Shown: positions 23,890-33,444 of the stretch, piece by piece
How the letters are laid out: each line of letters starts with the position of its first letter
Numbering within the stretch: the first letter of the stretch is position 1
Assembly (NCBI RefSeq): GCF_000142905.1
Contig: NW_013657655.1
Span: 172,981 to 236,980 of the forward strand
Length of the DNA stretch: 64,000 nucleotides
Origin: Thecamonas trahens ATCC 50062
Taxonomy: Eukaryota > Apusozoa > Apusomonadida > Apusomonadidae
Reading direction: 5' to 3'
Translations under genes and position numbers: made by a program
Notes under the pieces: generated by a model
What the model saw: only the letters and a program-made list of their open reading frames with translations
The model's database searches: none
Told to the model about the DNA's origin: nothing

Positions 23890-25773
23890 TCACTCATCGA
23901 GCGGCTGCACGTTAGCCAGTTCAACGTCGTCCTCGTCGTCGTAGCCGTCAAAGACAACCGTAATCACTTGTTCGTTGGCGTAGGTAGCGACTACTTCGGC
24001 CGGATACAACAGACCGTCGCCATCGTACACGGCCAGGACACGGTCGCCAGGCACAAATACGTCGGCAGAGACAACGACGGCGGTCTCAGCGTCGACGCCG
24101 CAGTCGCTCCCGGCAGAGTCGAGGGAGTCTGACGAAAGTGCGTCGCGATCGTCGAGAAGCTTGCTGCGGCGGGCGTTGCCGCGCAAGTGAGCCTGGAACA
24201 GCTGGGCAGTAGCAGCCCGGGCACTGGCATCGTCGTCAAGCAGCTCGTGGCGGAGCGAGTTACCGCGGAGCTGGGCTTGTAGAGTGGTGGCTGCAGACGT
24301 GATGCGGGGCGCTTGCGGGAGGTCAGCAGGCTCAGGATTGGTCTCGCTAGGGTCCAATTCAGAGTCGAGGAGCGCCTTGCGACGTGCGTTGCCTCTCAGC
24401 GTGGCCTGGAGCACGTAGACAGCCTTGCTTCTCTGCGCAGCAGCGCGGGCGGAGGCTTGCGCGGCGCGAGAAGCTGCGGTCCTCTCCCGCTTGGCACGGA
24501 AGACAGCCTGGATACGTGCAGCAGCAGCGGCCTTTTCGGCAAGGTCGGCCTGGACAGCGGGGCGGACTCGGGCCTCAAACACCGGCAGATATGGTGCTGG
24601 CATGAGTGTAGCTAGAAAAGCCGCCACATGGGATGGCGGGAGCGGAAAATCGAGCCCAGACGCGACATCAGGGGTTTTGCGCAGGCCAGCATCGAGAAGG
24701 AGATGAACATACTCGTCGGAGCACGCATCAGTGTCGGCAAAGTTGAGATCAGTGACCAAGTCGGCGAGCGCACCAAGCGTCGAGGTCCGCCACGCGCGAA
24801 CGGCGTGGCCGCGGTAGACAGCCTGGATCCTGGTGGCGGCAACTGCCTCGTCAGCTTTCCGGACGCGACACGCTTTGCGTACGGCATGGCCACGGTAGGC
24901 GGCCTGGATCCTGATGGCGGCGACCGCCTCGTCGGCCTGCCGGACGCGGCGCGCCTTGCGCACGACATGGCCGCGGTACGAGGCCTGAATCTTGGTGGCA
25001 GCAGCAGCACGGGCGGCAGCAAGGGCAGCAGCCTCGGCTTCAGCATCGGCCTTGGCCTTGGCCCGCGCTTCTGCTGCGGCCTTGGCCTTTGCACGTGCGG
25101 CGGCGATAGCGGCGGCCTCGGCCTCGGCCTCTGAGCGTGCGTTAGCCTTTGCCTCTGCACGTGCGTTAGCCTCAGCCTGGGCTTGGATGCTGGCATCGGC
25201 TGCCTTTGGGAGAGCCTCGAGTAGCTCGTGTCGTGGCGGCGAGGGAGTGAGCTCAACACGAGGGGCGGGAACTGGGCGATCGACGGCATGGACGTGGCCA
25301 TCGCGGGCGCGGAGCTCCTCGGCGAGGGCAGAGGCAGCAAAAGCGAGGACGTCATCGGGGCGTGCAGTGGCAACCGCAAGAGTCAGTCGCTCCAGCAGAG
25401 GACGCAAGCCGCAGGACTCGAGGAAGGACGCCGCCGAGGCCGCCGTCGTTGCCGCGGCAACAGCGCCGGGCGGCGGGAGGGCGGCATGCTGCGGGGGCGG
25501 CGAGGGCGCAACAAAGCGCGGACGTCCAGTGCCATCCACTCGAACCCGCGTCGCTGTCGACACCGAGCCCGAGACCGGTGGGAGGACAGCATGGCCAGTC
25601 GGGGCGGCAGTGTGGCCGGAGGGGGTGGTGGCACTGCCGCCGGCTGTCGTCGCCGGAAGGTGACCTGGCCGAGGACGGGCAGGCGGGCGTGGGCGGCGGG
25701 CGAAGCGGGAGGAGGCTGCGACCCGGACAGGGACCCTGCCACGGGTACTCCTTCTCTCTCGTTGGGGGACCAT
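23890..25773 (-). CDS. IQ-motif protein with RIIa-like dimerisation segment and C-terminal Tudor-like domain
   Basis: A 627-residue protein starting at ATG 25773. After a basic Pro-rich N-terminus, residues of about 113-155 (GLRPLLERLTLAVATARPDD) resemble the RIIa/DPY-30 dimerisation-docking fold common in axonemal proteins. An Ala/Glu/Lys/Arg coiled coil leads into three IQ motifs (TKIQASYRGHVVRKARR, IRIQAAYRGHAVRKA, TRIQAVYRGHAVRA), with a fourth near residue 415. Three further units share the pattern QAxLRGNxxRxxLLD. The C-terminus (about 572-625: GDRVLAVYDGDGLLYPAEV to DGYDDEDDVELANV) resembles a Tudor domain. IQ motifs bind calmodulin (family knowledge), so a calcium-responsive ciliary scaffold is a reasonable but unproven role. 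Confidence 0.78.
   Translation of the reverse strand: MVPQRERRSTRGRVPVRVAASSRFARRPRPPARPRPGHLPATTAGGSATTPSGHTAAPTGHAVLPPVSGSVSTATRVRVDGTGRPRFVAPSPPPQHAALPPPGAVAAATTAASAASFLESCGLRPLLERLTLAVATARPDDVLAFAASALAEELRARDGHVHAVDRPVPAPRVELTPSPPRHELLEALPKAADASIQAQAEANARAEAKANARSEAEAEAAAIAAARAKAKAAAEARAKAKADAEAEAAALAAARAAAATKIQASYRGHVVRKARRVRQADEAVAAIRIQAAYRGHAVRKACRVRKADEAVAATRIQAVYRGHAVRAWRTSTLGALADLVTDLNFADTDACSDEYVHLLLDAGLRKTPDVASGLDFPLPPSHVAAFLATLMPAPYLPVFEARVRPAVQADLAEKAAAAARIQAVFRAKRERTAASRAAQASARAAAQRSKAVYVLQATLRGNARRKALLDSELDPSETNPEPADLPQAPRITSAATTLQAQLRGNSLRHELLDDDASARAATAQLFQAHLRGNARRSKLLDDRDALSSDSLDSAGSDCGVDAETAVVVSADVFVPGDRVLAVYDGDGLLYPAEVVATYANEQVITVVFDGYDDEDDVELANVQPLDE
24820..24999 (-). 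repeat. 78-bp tandem repeats encoding IQ motifs
   Basis: Successive IQ units share long stretches of DNA identity around the codons for AYRGHAVRKA, with a period of about 78 bp (26 residues). Similarity at DNA as well as protein level suggests fairly recent duplication. Confidence 0.65.
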
Positions 25774-25991
25774 GCGGGTGAAGTGTGGTTGTGGCGTGTG
25801 TGTGTGGGGAGGGGGGGGGAAGGGGGGGGGGGCGATTCGGGCAACGGACGAGTGACGGACGAGTGACGGACGGGCCGCGGACGACTTGGAGGAGGTGGTG
25901 GTGATGATTGGCGTTGATCAGAGGGGGTTGCGGGGCGGGGGGGGCGGGGGGGGTGCGTGTGTTGTGCGCCTGTTTATGTGTTGATGCGAGG

Positions 25992-26882
25992 TCATGTGTC
26001 GATGCTGTCCGGGAGAGTGTAGTCGACGGCGTAGTCGGCAGTGTCGTCGGTGGTGTCGGCATCGGTGGCGGGGCCATCGTCGGCGTTGTCAAGGAGAAAG
26101 TAGCCCGAGGAGGCGACGTTGAGACCCGGGTGACTCCGAAGGTCAGTGAGTGCAGGGGGATCGGAGGCGGCGGCGATAGGCGGTGGGTGGCGGAGGCGGT
26201 GGGTGGCGATGGCGGTGGCGGCGGCGACGGTGACGACGCCGGCGATGATGGATGAGGTCCAGTAGTTGGCCGGCGCACCATAGGTAGCAACGAGTGAGTG
26301 GCCGGTCAGCATCCACACGGAGCCGATAGCGAGCGGGGCGGCGGCAAACCAGGCGACAGCAGCCACGCGGCGAGGCGACCAGGGGAGACGGCGCGGGAAC
26401 TTGCGGCCAGTCCGCGGCAGCGAGTACATGGCGATGTGACCGTGAGCAGCGGCCAGCGGATGGATCGAGAGCCACAGATCGAGCGAGAGCACAACCGGTG
26501 GCACCCAGTGGACCCATGCAGTGGCGAGGTAGGCGGCAGTGAGCGAGACGCCCATGTCGGCAGCCTTGCGGGCGAGAAAGTGCGGATCGTAGACAAAGAC
26601 AAGGAGCGTAGCCAGGACGGCAACCATCCAGGCGCCGGCAAACGATGCACCGTGCATGCCAACGACAAGAGCGCGATACATGGGATAACCTGCGGCGCGA
26701 TGGTCAGGATGCAGGAGCGGGAGCTCCAGATAGAGCACATGGGTGACCATGAGCCAGAATGTGAGGTTGGTGGTGAAGATGCGCGGGGCGTGGACGGCGA
26801 CGCCGACAGCGTTGACCAGGTACAGGTAGAACGAGATCCTCCGCACGGCGAGCCCGTAGCTGCGGGCGGTAGCCGAGGTCAT
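25992..26882 (-). CDS. Multi-span membrane protein, possibly FAR-17a/AIG1-like
   Basis: About 296 residues from ATG 26882; the frame continues upstream into His/Pro-rich leader and was not used. Six hydrophobic segments are visible, among them [51 protein letters not shown] and a C-terminal [15 protein letters not shown]. The segment [17 protein letters not shown], placed before a loop and two more helices, recalls AIG1/FAR-17a proteins, whose animal members hydrolyse FAHFA lipids. This link is weak and based on pattern only. The C-terminal tail is acidic ([11 protein letters not shown]). The gene lies in a same-strand run with the IQ gene and TMEM258. Confidence 0.5.
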   Translation of the reverse strand: MTSATARSYGLAVRRISFYLYLVNAVGVAVHAPRIFTTNLTFWLMVTHVLYLELPLLHPDHRAAGYPMYRALVVGMHGASFAGAWMVAVLATLLVFVYDPHFLARKAADMGVSLTAAYLATAWVHWVPPVVLSLDLWLSIHPLAAAHGHIAMYSLPRTGRKFPRRLPWSPRRVAAVAWFAAAPLAIGSVWMLTGHSLVATYGAPANYWTSSIIAGVVTVAAATAIATHRLRHPPPIAAASDPPALTDLRSHPGLNVASSGYFLLDNADDGPATDADTTDDTADYAVDYTLPDSIDT

Positions 26883-27525
26883 ACCTGAGGACGTTGTCAG
26901 GTGGTGGTAGTGTTGGCGGTGAAGAGGAGGGGGGGGGGGTGGAGATGACCATGGCGGTAGCGATGGGGATGGCGATAGTGATCGATGGCTGTAGTTACCA
27001 TGAGCATGGGCGTGCATGTGTGTCTGTGTATGTATGGTGGGGGTATATGTGTATAGGGAGGGGCGGGGGTCGGGTCGGGTCGGCTGGCTGGCTGGCTGGT
27101 AGGTTGGTGGGTTGGCTGGCTGGATGGATAGATGGCTGGCTGGTTGGTTGGTTGGTTGGTTGGTGTGTTGGCTGGCTGGATAGATGGCTTGATGGATGGC
27201 TGGCTGGCTGGCTGGCTGGATGGATGGATGGATGGATGGCTGGCTGGCTTGATGGATGGCTGGCTGGCTGGCTGGATGGTTGGTGGGTTGGCTGGCTGGC
27301 TGGCTGGCTGGTTCTGCCCGTAGTGCTCTGTGCCCCTGTCACCACCCACCCCCACCCACTACCTGCTACTCACGGCACAATGCCGCCGTGGCACATCCAG
27401 CGACAGAGATGATGGAGGCAGTTTGTTTATGATCACAGCCATGGCTATAGGTACTCATGGTGGCCATCATGATGACCATCAACAGCAAGCATGTACTGAC
27501 TGGCAGGAGCAGGAGAGTAACCGAC
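26883..27525. other. Intergenic region with tetranucleotide repeat
   Basis: This 643-bp stretch is upstream of the multi-span membrane gene and downstream of TMEM258, both on the minus strand. Apart from the tetranucleotide tract it holds a TGATCA at 27430 and a G-rich run near 26926-26940. No gene was recognised. Confidence 0.6.
27079..27315 (+). repeat. Tetranucleotide satellite (TGGC/TGGT/TGGA)
   Basis: About 60 imperfect copies of a 4-bp unit alternate in blocks of ggct, ggtt and ggat. Tracts of this size are prone to slippage and to sequencing error. Confidence 0.9.
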
Positions 27526-27825
27526 TCAGACGTAGATTCCGACAGAGAGCATGATGAAGAGACCAGCAAGACCAAGGGTGACCGAGGCAGCAGCCGCAAG
27601 ACCAAGCTCAACGGGAAGGCCCTTGGCGGAAGCAGCCGTGGTAACCTGGTGGAGGAAGAAGGCAGCACCAAGAGCAAGGCCAACGACGGCGAGGACAAAG
27701 GCCAGCGTGGTGAAGAGCGAGGGAGGGAGGGGCGGCGACCAGGCGTAGCTCTCGCCCGACAGGACCTTCCCCAGCACAGCAGGTACACACGCAGCACACA
27801 CAATGGCTCTCCGCAGCATTGTCAT
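27526..27825 (-). CDS. TMEM258: TMEM258/OST5 subunit of oligosaccharyltransferase
   Basis: A small two-helix membrane protein. The C-terminal half matches the TMEM258/Ost5 family: FFLHQVTTAASAKGLPVEL, then a second helix ending LFIMLSVGIYV, with the family-typical last residues VGIYV. Helix one is LFTTLAFVLAVVGLALGA. The protein is a structural subunit of the ER complex that N-glycosylates nascent proteins (family knowledge). The conserved part starts near SGESYAWSPPLPPS; the first 20 residues (MTMLRRAIVCAACVPAV) are atypical and could be an alternative start, or read through a very short intron ending at a GGGGAAG before the codons for VLSGES. An assembly gap lies just upstream, so the 5' end is uncertain. 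Confidence 0.8.
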   Translation of the reverse strand: MTMLRRAIVCAACVPAVLGKVLSGESYAWSPPLPPSLFTTLAFVLAVVGLALGAAFFLHQVTTAASAKGLPVELGLAAAASVTLGLAGLFIMLSVGIYV

Positions 27826-27889
27826 CCTTCTCTACCTCCTTCTTGTTGCGTAGCGTGAGGTGGTGTCCATCCCCCTCCCCCCTCCCCTC

Positions 27890-28281
27890 NNNNNNNNNNN
27901 NNNNNNNNNNNNNNNNNNNNNNNNNNNNNNNNNNNNNNNNNNNNNNNNNNNNNNNNNNNNNNNNNNNNNNNNNNNNNNNNNNNNNNNNNNNNNNNNNNNN
28001 NNNNNNNNNNNNNNNNNNNNNNNNNNNNNNNNNNNNNNNNNNNNNNNNNNNNNNNNNNNNNNNNNNNNNNNNNNNNNNNNNNNNNNNNNNNNNNNNNNNN
28101 NNNNNNNNNNNNNNNNNNNNNNNNNNNNNNNNNNNNNNNNNNNNNNNNNNNNNNNNNNNNNNNNNNNNNNNNNNNNNNNNNNNNNNNNNNNNNNNNNNNN
28201 NNNNNNNNNNNNNNNNNNNNNNNNNNNNNNNNNNNNNNNNNNNNNNNNNNNNNNNNNNNNNNNNNNNNNNNNNNNNNNNNN
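27890..28281. other. Assembly gap (N run) between TMEM258 and MED16
   Basis: 392 N bases, flanked on the left by cccctcccccctccc-like sequence and on the right by a poly-C run. It lies in the divergent intergenic region between two genes. Confidence 0.98.
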
Positions 28282-28329
28282 CCCCCCCCCCCCCTCCCCC
28301 TCCCCCCCCACCCCCCCCTCCCCTCCCTC

Positions 28330-28392
28330 CTGTGATCACCATGACCAGAGGACACGATCATGATCGATCATGATCACAGCCACAGTGATCGC
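28330..28392. promoter_or_regulatory. GATC-rich palindrome upstream of MED16
   Basis: A perfect 20-bp palindrome (two adjacent gatcatgatc copies, 28356-28375) is flanked by TGTGATCA (28331) and the inverted TGATCACA (28371). Six GATC sites lie within about 60 bp, in the intergenic region between two divergent genes. It could be a dimeric transcription-factor site; function is inferred from symmetry and position. Confidence 0.45.
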
Positions 28393-28439
28393 CACCTCTC
28401 CCCCCTTCCCCTCCCCCCCCCCAACTACCCCTACGCAGC

Positions 28440-31319
28440 ATGCAGGCGCTGGTCACGGTGCGGAATGAGAGTGCAGAGCTGGAAAAGGCTCCGGCACATC
28501 GACGACTGGATGTTGTGGCTGAGGAGCTTGTGGACGGTGCGTGTGGGACGGCGGCGGCGGCAAGGGCTTGGCCCGGCCTCGGCGCTGACGGCCGGGTGGT
28601 GGCCTGGTCCGACACCGGGGTGGTGGCGTACGCCTGCGAGGCCACTGAAGACGGGTCTGGAGCGGGCGAGGTCGCCAAAGGCAAGGCACAGGCAAAGAGT
28701 GAGCGGAGCGTGTGCGTGGTCCAGCCGGGCGAGCCGGGCGAGGTCGCCATCGTGGCCACGGGCCTCCGGGCAGCCATTCGCTGGCTCGCCTGGTCCCCTC
28801 TCGGCACGCGGCCGCGACTGCTAGTTGTTGATGACGACGCCATGGTTACTGTCCTCTCCACGTCTACACAGCACAGTGCATCCGTCAACGAGTGGATCGT
28901 CTCCAAGCCCGAGTCGCTTGCCGAGTCGGTCGGTCCCGTTGCCGCAGTCGCCTGGCTCAGCTGCCCCGGATGGCTGCATCTGCCCAAGCCGAGCCGGAGC
29001 CCACCGAGCTCATCAGCCCCCATCCCCGACTGGACGGCCGAAATGGCCCGCGATCCCCAGCGAGGGCCCGGGGAGCAGTACACGATGCACGACATAGTTG
29101 CGTTCATCGGCATCTCGGGCGTTTTTGCGCAGTATGTCGTCGAAAATGGCACGCCTCGCCTCAACTCGTCGATTATCCTCCCGGTCCAGCATCGCATGAC
29201 GCAGGCCGCCATGGTCGGCACCACTTCAGGCGGTGTCCGAGTTGCCTGGGCCGACACTTCGCGCGCCGTCACCGTGTGCAGCATCTCTTATTCGAATCTC
29301 CTGCCGTCGCTCTCTCATCTTGTCGGGACCTTTACCGCCTCGGCGCCGCCGCTGGCCGGGCCGTCGTCCAAGATTCACATTCCGGCACCGGCCATCGTCA
29401 CCCACATGGCTTTTCACTCTGCAGAGCCCGGCCTCCTCTACACGGTCACGTGCAATGCCGCGAGCGAGTCGCGCCTCGAGCAGTGGCGGGTCGGCTCGCT
29501 CGAGGGGACCTTGCCGCCCGAGGCGCAGCCAGCACACGAGCCTGGGGCACTCGACGATCCACTGGAGACCTTTCTGTCTGGCATCACGTCAAGCGCGCCG
29601 CCGCCAGCTCGCCTCCACTTTCTCGACTTTTCAAGCCAGGACGACACGATTGTCGATGGCGCCGAGCCCAAGCCGAGCTTGTCGCTCGTCGACGCGCTCG
29701 CCGGGCGAGTCACTGCGCTAGTCGTCTCAGACCCGCTCTATGCTCGCGCCGATACCATTCCTATGGCATCCGTGGCGGTCGGCCTCGGATCCGGTGCTGT
29801 CCACATCTTTGACGCCGACAACCTTGCCAAGCTCGACGTGGCCAATCCGGCGCGCGTGCCACCGCCGGCCGCGTCCAAGAAGCGAAAGGTGCTCTCCGGG
29901 CACGCCGATGCAATGGCCGCAATTGCCCATGCCCACCCCTACACCTCTCCACCGAGCACACCGCTGGCGCTAGCATTTGCGCCATGTAGTGGCGCGCTGG
30001 TTGCACTCGACGCCGCCGACGCACTGCATTTCTTCGCCCACCCTGCAGTGCTGGCACCAGCGGTGCCGGCAACGTCTGCGCTTACCAGCGCCTTTCTCGC
30101 CGCCATTGCCAACCGCGTCGAGTTTTGGGATCTTGTCTTTCTCGCCCGCGCCTATGCACTGAACAACACGGCTGGCGCAGGAGTCTTTGTCCGCGGTGTC
30201 ATCACCGACCTCGCCGCCGCCCTCGACCGGCTCCCTGACCCGGTCCGCCGTGTCCACGAGCCGGCAACTCTCGCGGCCATTGTCTCACTCCTCCAGCTCC
30301 TCGAGAACTCTGAAGTTGCGATCATCAACGCGCGGTCGAGCATCCTCCTTCTCTACATGCTTGATGTCATCGAGCGGGTGAGCGGGCCAATGGCCCCATT
30401 CCATGAGGCGCTTGCCAGTGATTACGCGCTCTTGGCATCAACTAGGCAGTCTTGGGCGCGGATGCCGGCAAGTAGCGCAGGCTCAACGACCGGCGCCGAC
30501 CTGGTCCCTGTGCTCGAGGACGAGCGACTCGGCGACATCAACATGTACTGGCATTTTTCGCAGTATGATGCCCTCTCGCTCATGCATATTGTCAACTGGA
30601 CGCTCCAGTTTGGCCTCTTTCTCATTTCCAACCTGCGACGGTACGCGACTGTGGCCGAGGCCGAGCCGTCGCAAATTCCGCTTGTCGAGGTTGTCACCAG
30701 CGAGCAGGCGAGCAAGGCACTCGCCCGCTTCCGCGAGCTCCTCCTCCTTGTCGCGCTTCTCCTGCGTGACCCGAGCATCATCGATTGTGACGTGGTCAAG
30801 CAGCTATGGCAGTATCGGGCGTCGCCGCAGTATGCGGACAACATGTACCACGTGGTGAGCCAGCTGTATGTCCTCTCCCAGGCCGAGCGCGACGACAGCT
30901 CACGGCGTGCAGCGCTGCTGCACATACTCCGCGACGATGTCATTGCCCTCTTCTCGCCCTCGCCGTCATCGACAGACATCGACAAGGTCTTTCAGCGCCT
31001 CGACCTCCACCCGCACCGAATCGACATCCTTGCCACCGCGCCCACGGTCGGCTCGGCCTCGCCGGCGGGACCGTCCAAGCGCAGCGTCCATGCAAGTGAG
31101 CACGTCTCGTCGGTCATCCACCCGCCGTCCACTCCGCCGGCTCTGCCTCGTCTTGCCACCCAGAGTGATGTGCTCACTCGCCACATCTTGCAGGGCAGCT
31201 CGTCGCGCCGGCAATGCATGCGGTGCCATGGCGTAACAGAAGCCCGCCACCTGTGGTCAAGCGCCTGGATCCACGGCTGCCCATGCGGCGGCCGCTGGAA
31301 AACGGTCTACCGCGGCTAG
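28440..31319 (+). CDS. MED16: Mediator complex subunit 16 (MED16)
   Basis: A 959-residue nuclear protein of the Mediator tail, which links activators to RNA polymerase II. The N-terminal half has WD40-like strands (AIRWLAWSPLGTRPRLLVVD, VAAVAWLSCPGWLHL, TMHDIVAFIGISGVFAQYV). The C-terminal half is helical, with SLMHIVNWTLQFGLFLISNL and IIDCDVVKQLWQYRAS. The end carries two paired cysteine motifs, CMRCHG and CPCGGRW, in the arrangement of the MED16 C-terminal zinc-binding element. Length and architecture fit the family. ATG 28440 follows a C-rich leader (28395-28432); a CAG just before it could also be a 3' splice site, so an upstream exon is not excluded. The stop is 3 bp from the stop of the convergent FxP gene. 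Confidence 0.85.
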   Translation: MQALVTVRNESAELEKAPAHRRLDVVAEELVDGACGTAAAARAWPGLGADGRVVAWSDTGVVAYACEATEDGSGAGEVAKGKAQAKSERSVCVVQPGEPGEVAIVATGLRAAIRWLAWSPLGTRPRLLVVDDDAMVTVLSTSTQHSASVNEWIVSKPESLAESVGPVAAVAWLSCPGWLHLPKPSRSPPSSSAPIPDWTAEMARDPQRGPGEQYTMHDIVAFIGISGVFAQYVVENGTPRLNSSIILPVQHRMTQAAMVGTTSGGVRVAWADTSRAVTVCSISYSNLLPSLSHLVGTFTASAPPLAGPSSKIHIPAPAIVTHMAFHSAEPGLLYTVTCNAASESRLEQWRVGSLEGTLPPEAQPAHEPGALDDPLETFLSGITSSAPPPARLHFLDFSSQDDTIVDGAEPKPSLSLVDALAGRVTALVVSDPLYARADTIPMASVAVGLGSGAVHIFDADNLAKLDVANPARVPPPAASKKRKVLSGHADAMAAIAHAHPYTSPPSTPLALAFAPCSGALVALDAADALHFFAHPAVLAPAVPATSALTSAFLAAIANRVEFWDLVFLARAYALNNTAGAGVFVRGVITDLAAALDRLPDPVRRVHEPATLAAIVSLLQLLENSEVAIINARSSILLLYMLDVIERVSGPMAPFHEALASDYALLASTRQSWARMPASSAGSTTGADLVPVLEDERLGDINMYWHFSQYDALSLMHIVNWTLQFGLFLISNLRRYATVAEAEPSQIPLVEVVTSEQASKALARFRELLLLVALLLRDPSIIDCDVVKQLWQYRASPQYADNMYHVVSQLYVLSQAERDDSSRRAALLHILRDDVIALFSPSPSSTDIDKVFQRLDLHPHRIDILATAPTVGSASPAGPSKRSVHASEHVSSVIHPPSTPPALPRLATQSDVLTRHILQGSSSRRQCMRCHGVTEARHLWSSAWIHGCPCGGRWKTVYRG

Positions 31320-31322
31320 CGT

Positions 31323-33145
31323 TTACTCGTACTCGTACTCGTACTCGTACTCGTAGGTGTGCGGCGGGCGACCGCCGCTCTCGGCCGGCTCGGGCGCTAC
31401 CCGCAGCGTCTCGATCGCCTGCACAGGCGCCTTGCTCCGCGCCACCATCCGCGCCCGCATCTCCTCCCGCTCGGTAAACTGGAACGGCTCGGGAATGATC
31501 TCACCGGTACGCGACCGCCGTGCTGCGACCCGCTTTCCACGGACCCGCGCTTTCTTCTCCTCCTTCAGCATACGCGCCTTCTTCATCCGCGCCACAAACT
31601 TGCTCATCGAGTTTTGTGCGAGCTCTGCCGACGACCTCGCCTTGAGGCTCTCTGACTTGCGCTCGCCTTGTCCCCCTCGTTGGCCGTCCGCCGATCGACC
31701 GGCTGCGGCTCGGGCAAGGGAGGGGAGGTCGGGTCTGACTTTGCCTGCCCACGGCCACGGCCGCGCCCACCACGTCCACCACGTCCGCCACGTCCACCAC
31801 GTCCACCACGTCCACCACGTCCACCACGTCCGCCACGTCCGCCACGTCCACCGATCTGGCCCCGGCCCCGGCCCCGGCCCCGGCCCCGGCCCAAACCTCG
31901 CCGAATGGGCCGTGTTCGAGATGGCGACTCTTCGCCTTCGTCGCTCTCGTACACATACTCGTAGTCAGGATCGGATCTATCACCACCGCTTCTTGCACCG
32001 GGGCGCGCTTCAGCGGCGAGACGCGACTGCGCCGCAACCCGGACCGTAGAACTTGGGGTGCGGCGGAGCGGATGGTTGACCTTGGGATGAAATGTGAGCT
32101 CTTCGTCTTCGGGATCGGCCTTGGACGCCGCGAGCTGGGCGAGGCGCGCCTCCTTGGCGGCGAGCCACTCCTTGTTGCGTTTCTCAAACGAGGGCAGCTC
32201 GTCGACAAGGTCGCTGCGGCGTGAAGCAACCTGCGGGCGGAATGGATGCGAGGACTTGAATCGTCGCTCGGCCTGGCGGGCGAGGGCGATGCGCTTGGCC
32301 TCCTGCTCCTGTCCGCGGCGGTACATGTGCTCGGTCCGGTACGCCCCCATGTAGTCAAGCCTGTCCTCATCGCGATCTGCGGTGAGCTTGGCTGAGCGCG
32401 AGTTGATCTTGGGTCGAAATGTGCACTCCTCGTAGCCCTTGAGCTTGCGGACCTTGTGCCCGCGGACCGAGCCCGAGGCCGACGAGTTGATGGCCGACCC
32501 GTCGAGCGAGCTGATTTCCGACGGCGCCAATGCCGGCGGGATCCGGTCTCTCACCGACGGCTTACCCTGCGCCAGCCGCTTCGACCGCTTGTTGATCGCT
32601 GGCTTGAACGTCAGCTCTTTGTCCACCTCACCGCTGTGGTGTCGCTTCCGCGCCGCCGCCGCCACCGCCGCCGCCGCAGACGCCGGCCGCCGCCGCCCAC
32701 CAGCAGACCCCCCCCTGCCACCGGCCACCGCCGCCCGCGGCCGGCGCCTCTCGTCGTCTGCGCCACCACCTCCGCCTCTGCCACCGTCACCACGATCACT
32801 TCCGCCTGCCGTGGCGACGCGACTGTTGCGTCCCGGCTGCTTCGGTCGCCCTCTGCTTGGCTGCAGACGGGCGGCCGGTGGCGCTGGACCGTAGGCCTTG
32901 CCCAAGGCTCGGGCCTCAGCCAGCAGGCCCGGCGGGAGCGGCAGAGAGAGCCCATCGGGGGACTTTTGCATGAGCAGCAGGGCGTGCTGCTCGAGTTGGT
33001 TGCGGCTGCGGAGAAGGGGGAGAGGAGGGGAAGGGTATGAGTGCCAGAGCCAGGGTAGGGGGGTAGGGCGTAGGGTGGGGAGAGGGTACCGGGGTGCCAC
33101 CTACATCTGCTGCGCCCACTCGGACGTCCGCACATCACCAACCAT
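31323..33145 (-). CDS. FxP-repeat protein with RGG tract
   Basis: Exon 1 is 33105-33145 (MVGDVRTSEWAQQ) and exon 2 is 31323-33005. The 99-nt intron has GTAGGT and CCGCAG ends and splicing keeps frame into IRNQLEQHALLLMQKSPDG. Repeated units of the type (T/P)FxPxI/V(N/A) occur four times: LTFKPAINKRSKRL, CTFRPKINSRSAKL, HPFRPQVASRRS and LTFHPKVNHPLRR. Such repeats are seen in many flagellate proteins of unknown biochemical role. A Gly/Arg tract (RGG units) and a basic C-terminal helix (SKFVARMKKARMLKEEKK) follow, ending in five Tyr-Glu pairs. One frame break lies at 31672-31676, where a C run appears one base short. The product is about 574 residues. Axonemal or RNA-binding roles are both conceivable. 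Confidence 0.7.
31770..31857 (+). repeat. 9-bp tandem repeat (ccaccacgt type) encoding RGG
   Basis: About nine copies of a 9-bp unit encode Gly-Gly-Arg on the minus strand, followed by a ggcccc-type hexamer run (31858-31895) encoding Gly-Arg pairs. This is the RGG part of the FxP protein. Confidence 0.88.
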
Positions 33146-33444
33146 CTCTGCCTAGTGTGGCGTGTGCAAGAGCTTGCGAGAGAGTGCGGTGTTTCCGCCT
33201 TTGCCTTCTCCGGCCTGCCCTCTCGCAGCTGCCGCTCGGCGCGACGGGGCATTGGTGGCGAGGACATGTCAGCCTGGCCTCAATTTTTTCCCATCCCCAC
33301 CCCCCACCCCCCACCCCCCACTCCAGACCCTTTTCCTCAAACAGCTGCCGCACGCAGGCGTTCCCGGAACCACTCCCCCCCTCCTACCCCCCACGACCCC
33401 AACCCACGCCACCTCCCCCCCCCCCGCCCTCCCCCCCCCTTCCC
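33146..33444. promoter_or_regulatory. Divergent leader region with C-rich tract
   Basis: This 299-bp region lies between the FxP gene (-) and the secreted-protein gene (+). From about 33285 to 33444 the plus strand is strongly C-rich with blocks of accccccacc type, leading directly into ATG 33445. No TATA-like element is obvious. Confidence 0.4.

Noticed and set aside
27079-27315. Telomere-like or centromeric repeat
   Set aside because: The 4-bp TGG-N pattern is a simple intergenic satellite flanked by single-copy genes; it does not match telomere units and sits internally.
31770-31857. CRISPR-like array
   Set aside because: The repeat is a contiguous 9-bp coding minisatellite without spacers. 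No array of any kind with unique spacers is present in the window.
33094-33444. N-terminal extension of the secreted protein
   Set aside because: The upstream frame is Pro-rich leader sequence, and only the ATG at 33445 places a signal peptide at the N-terminus.
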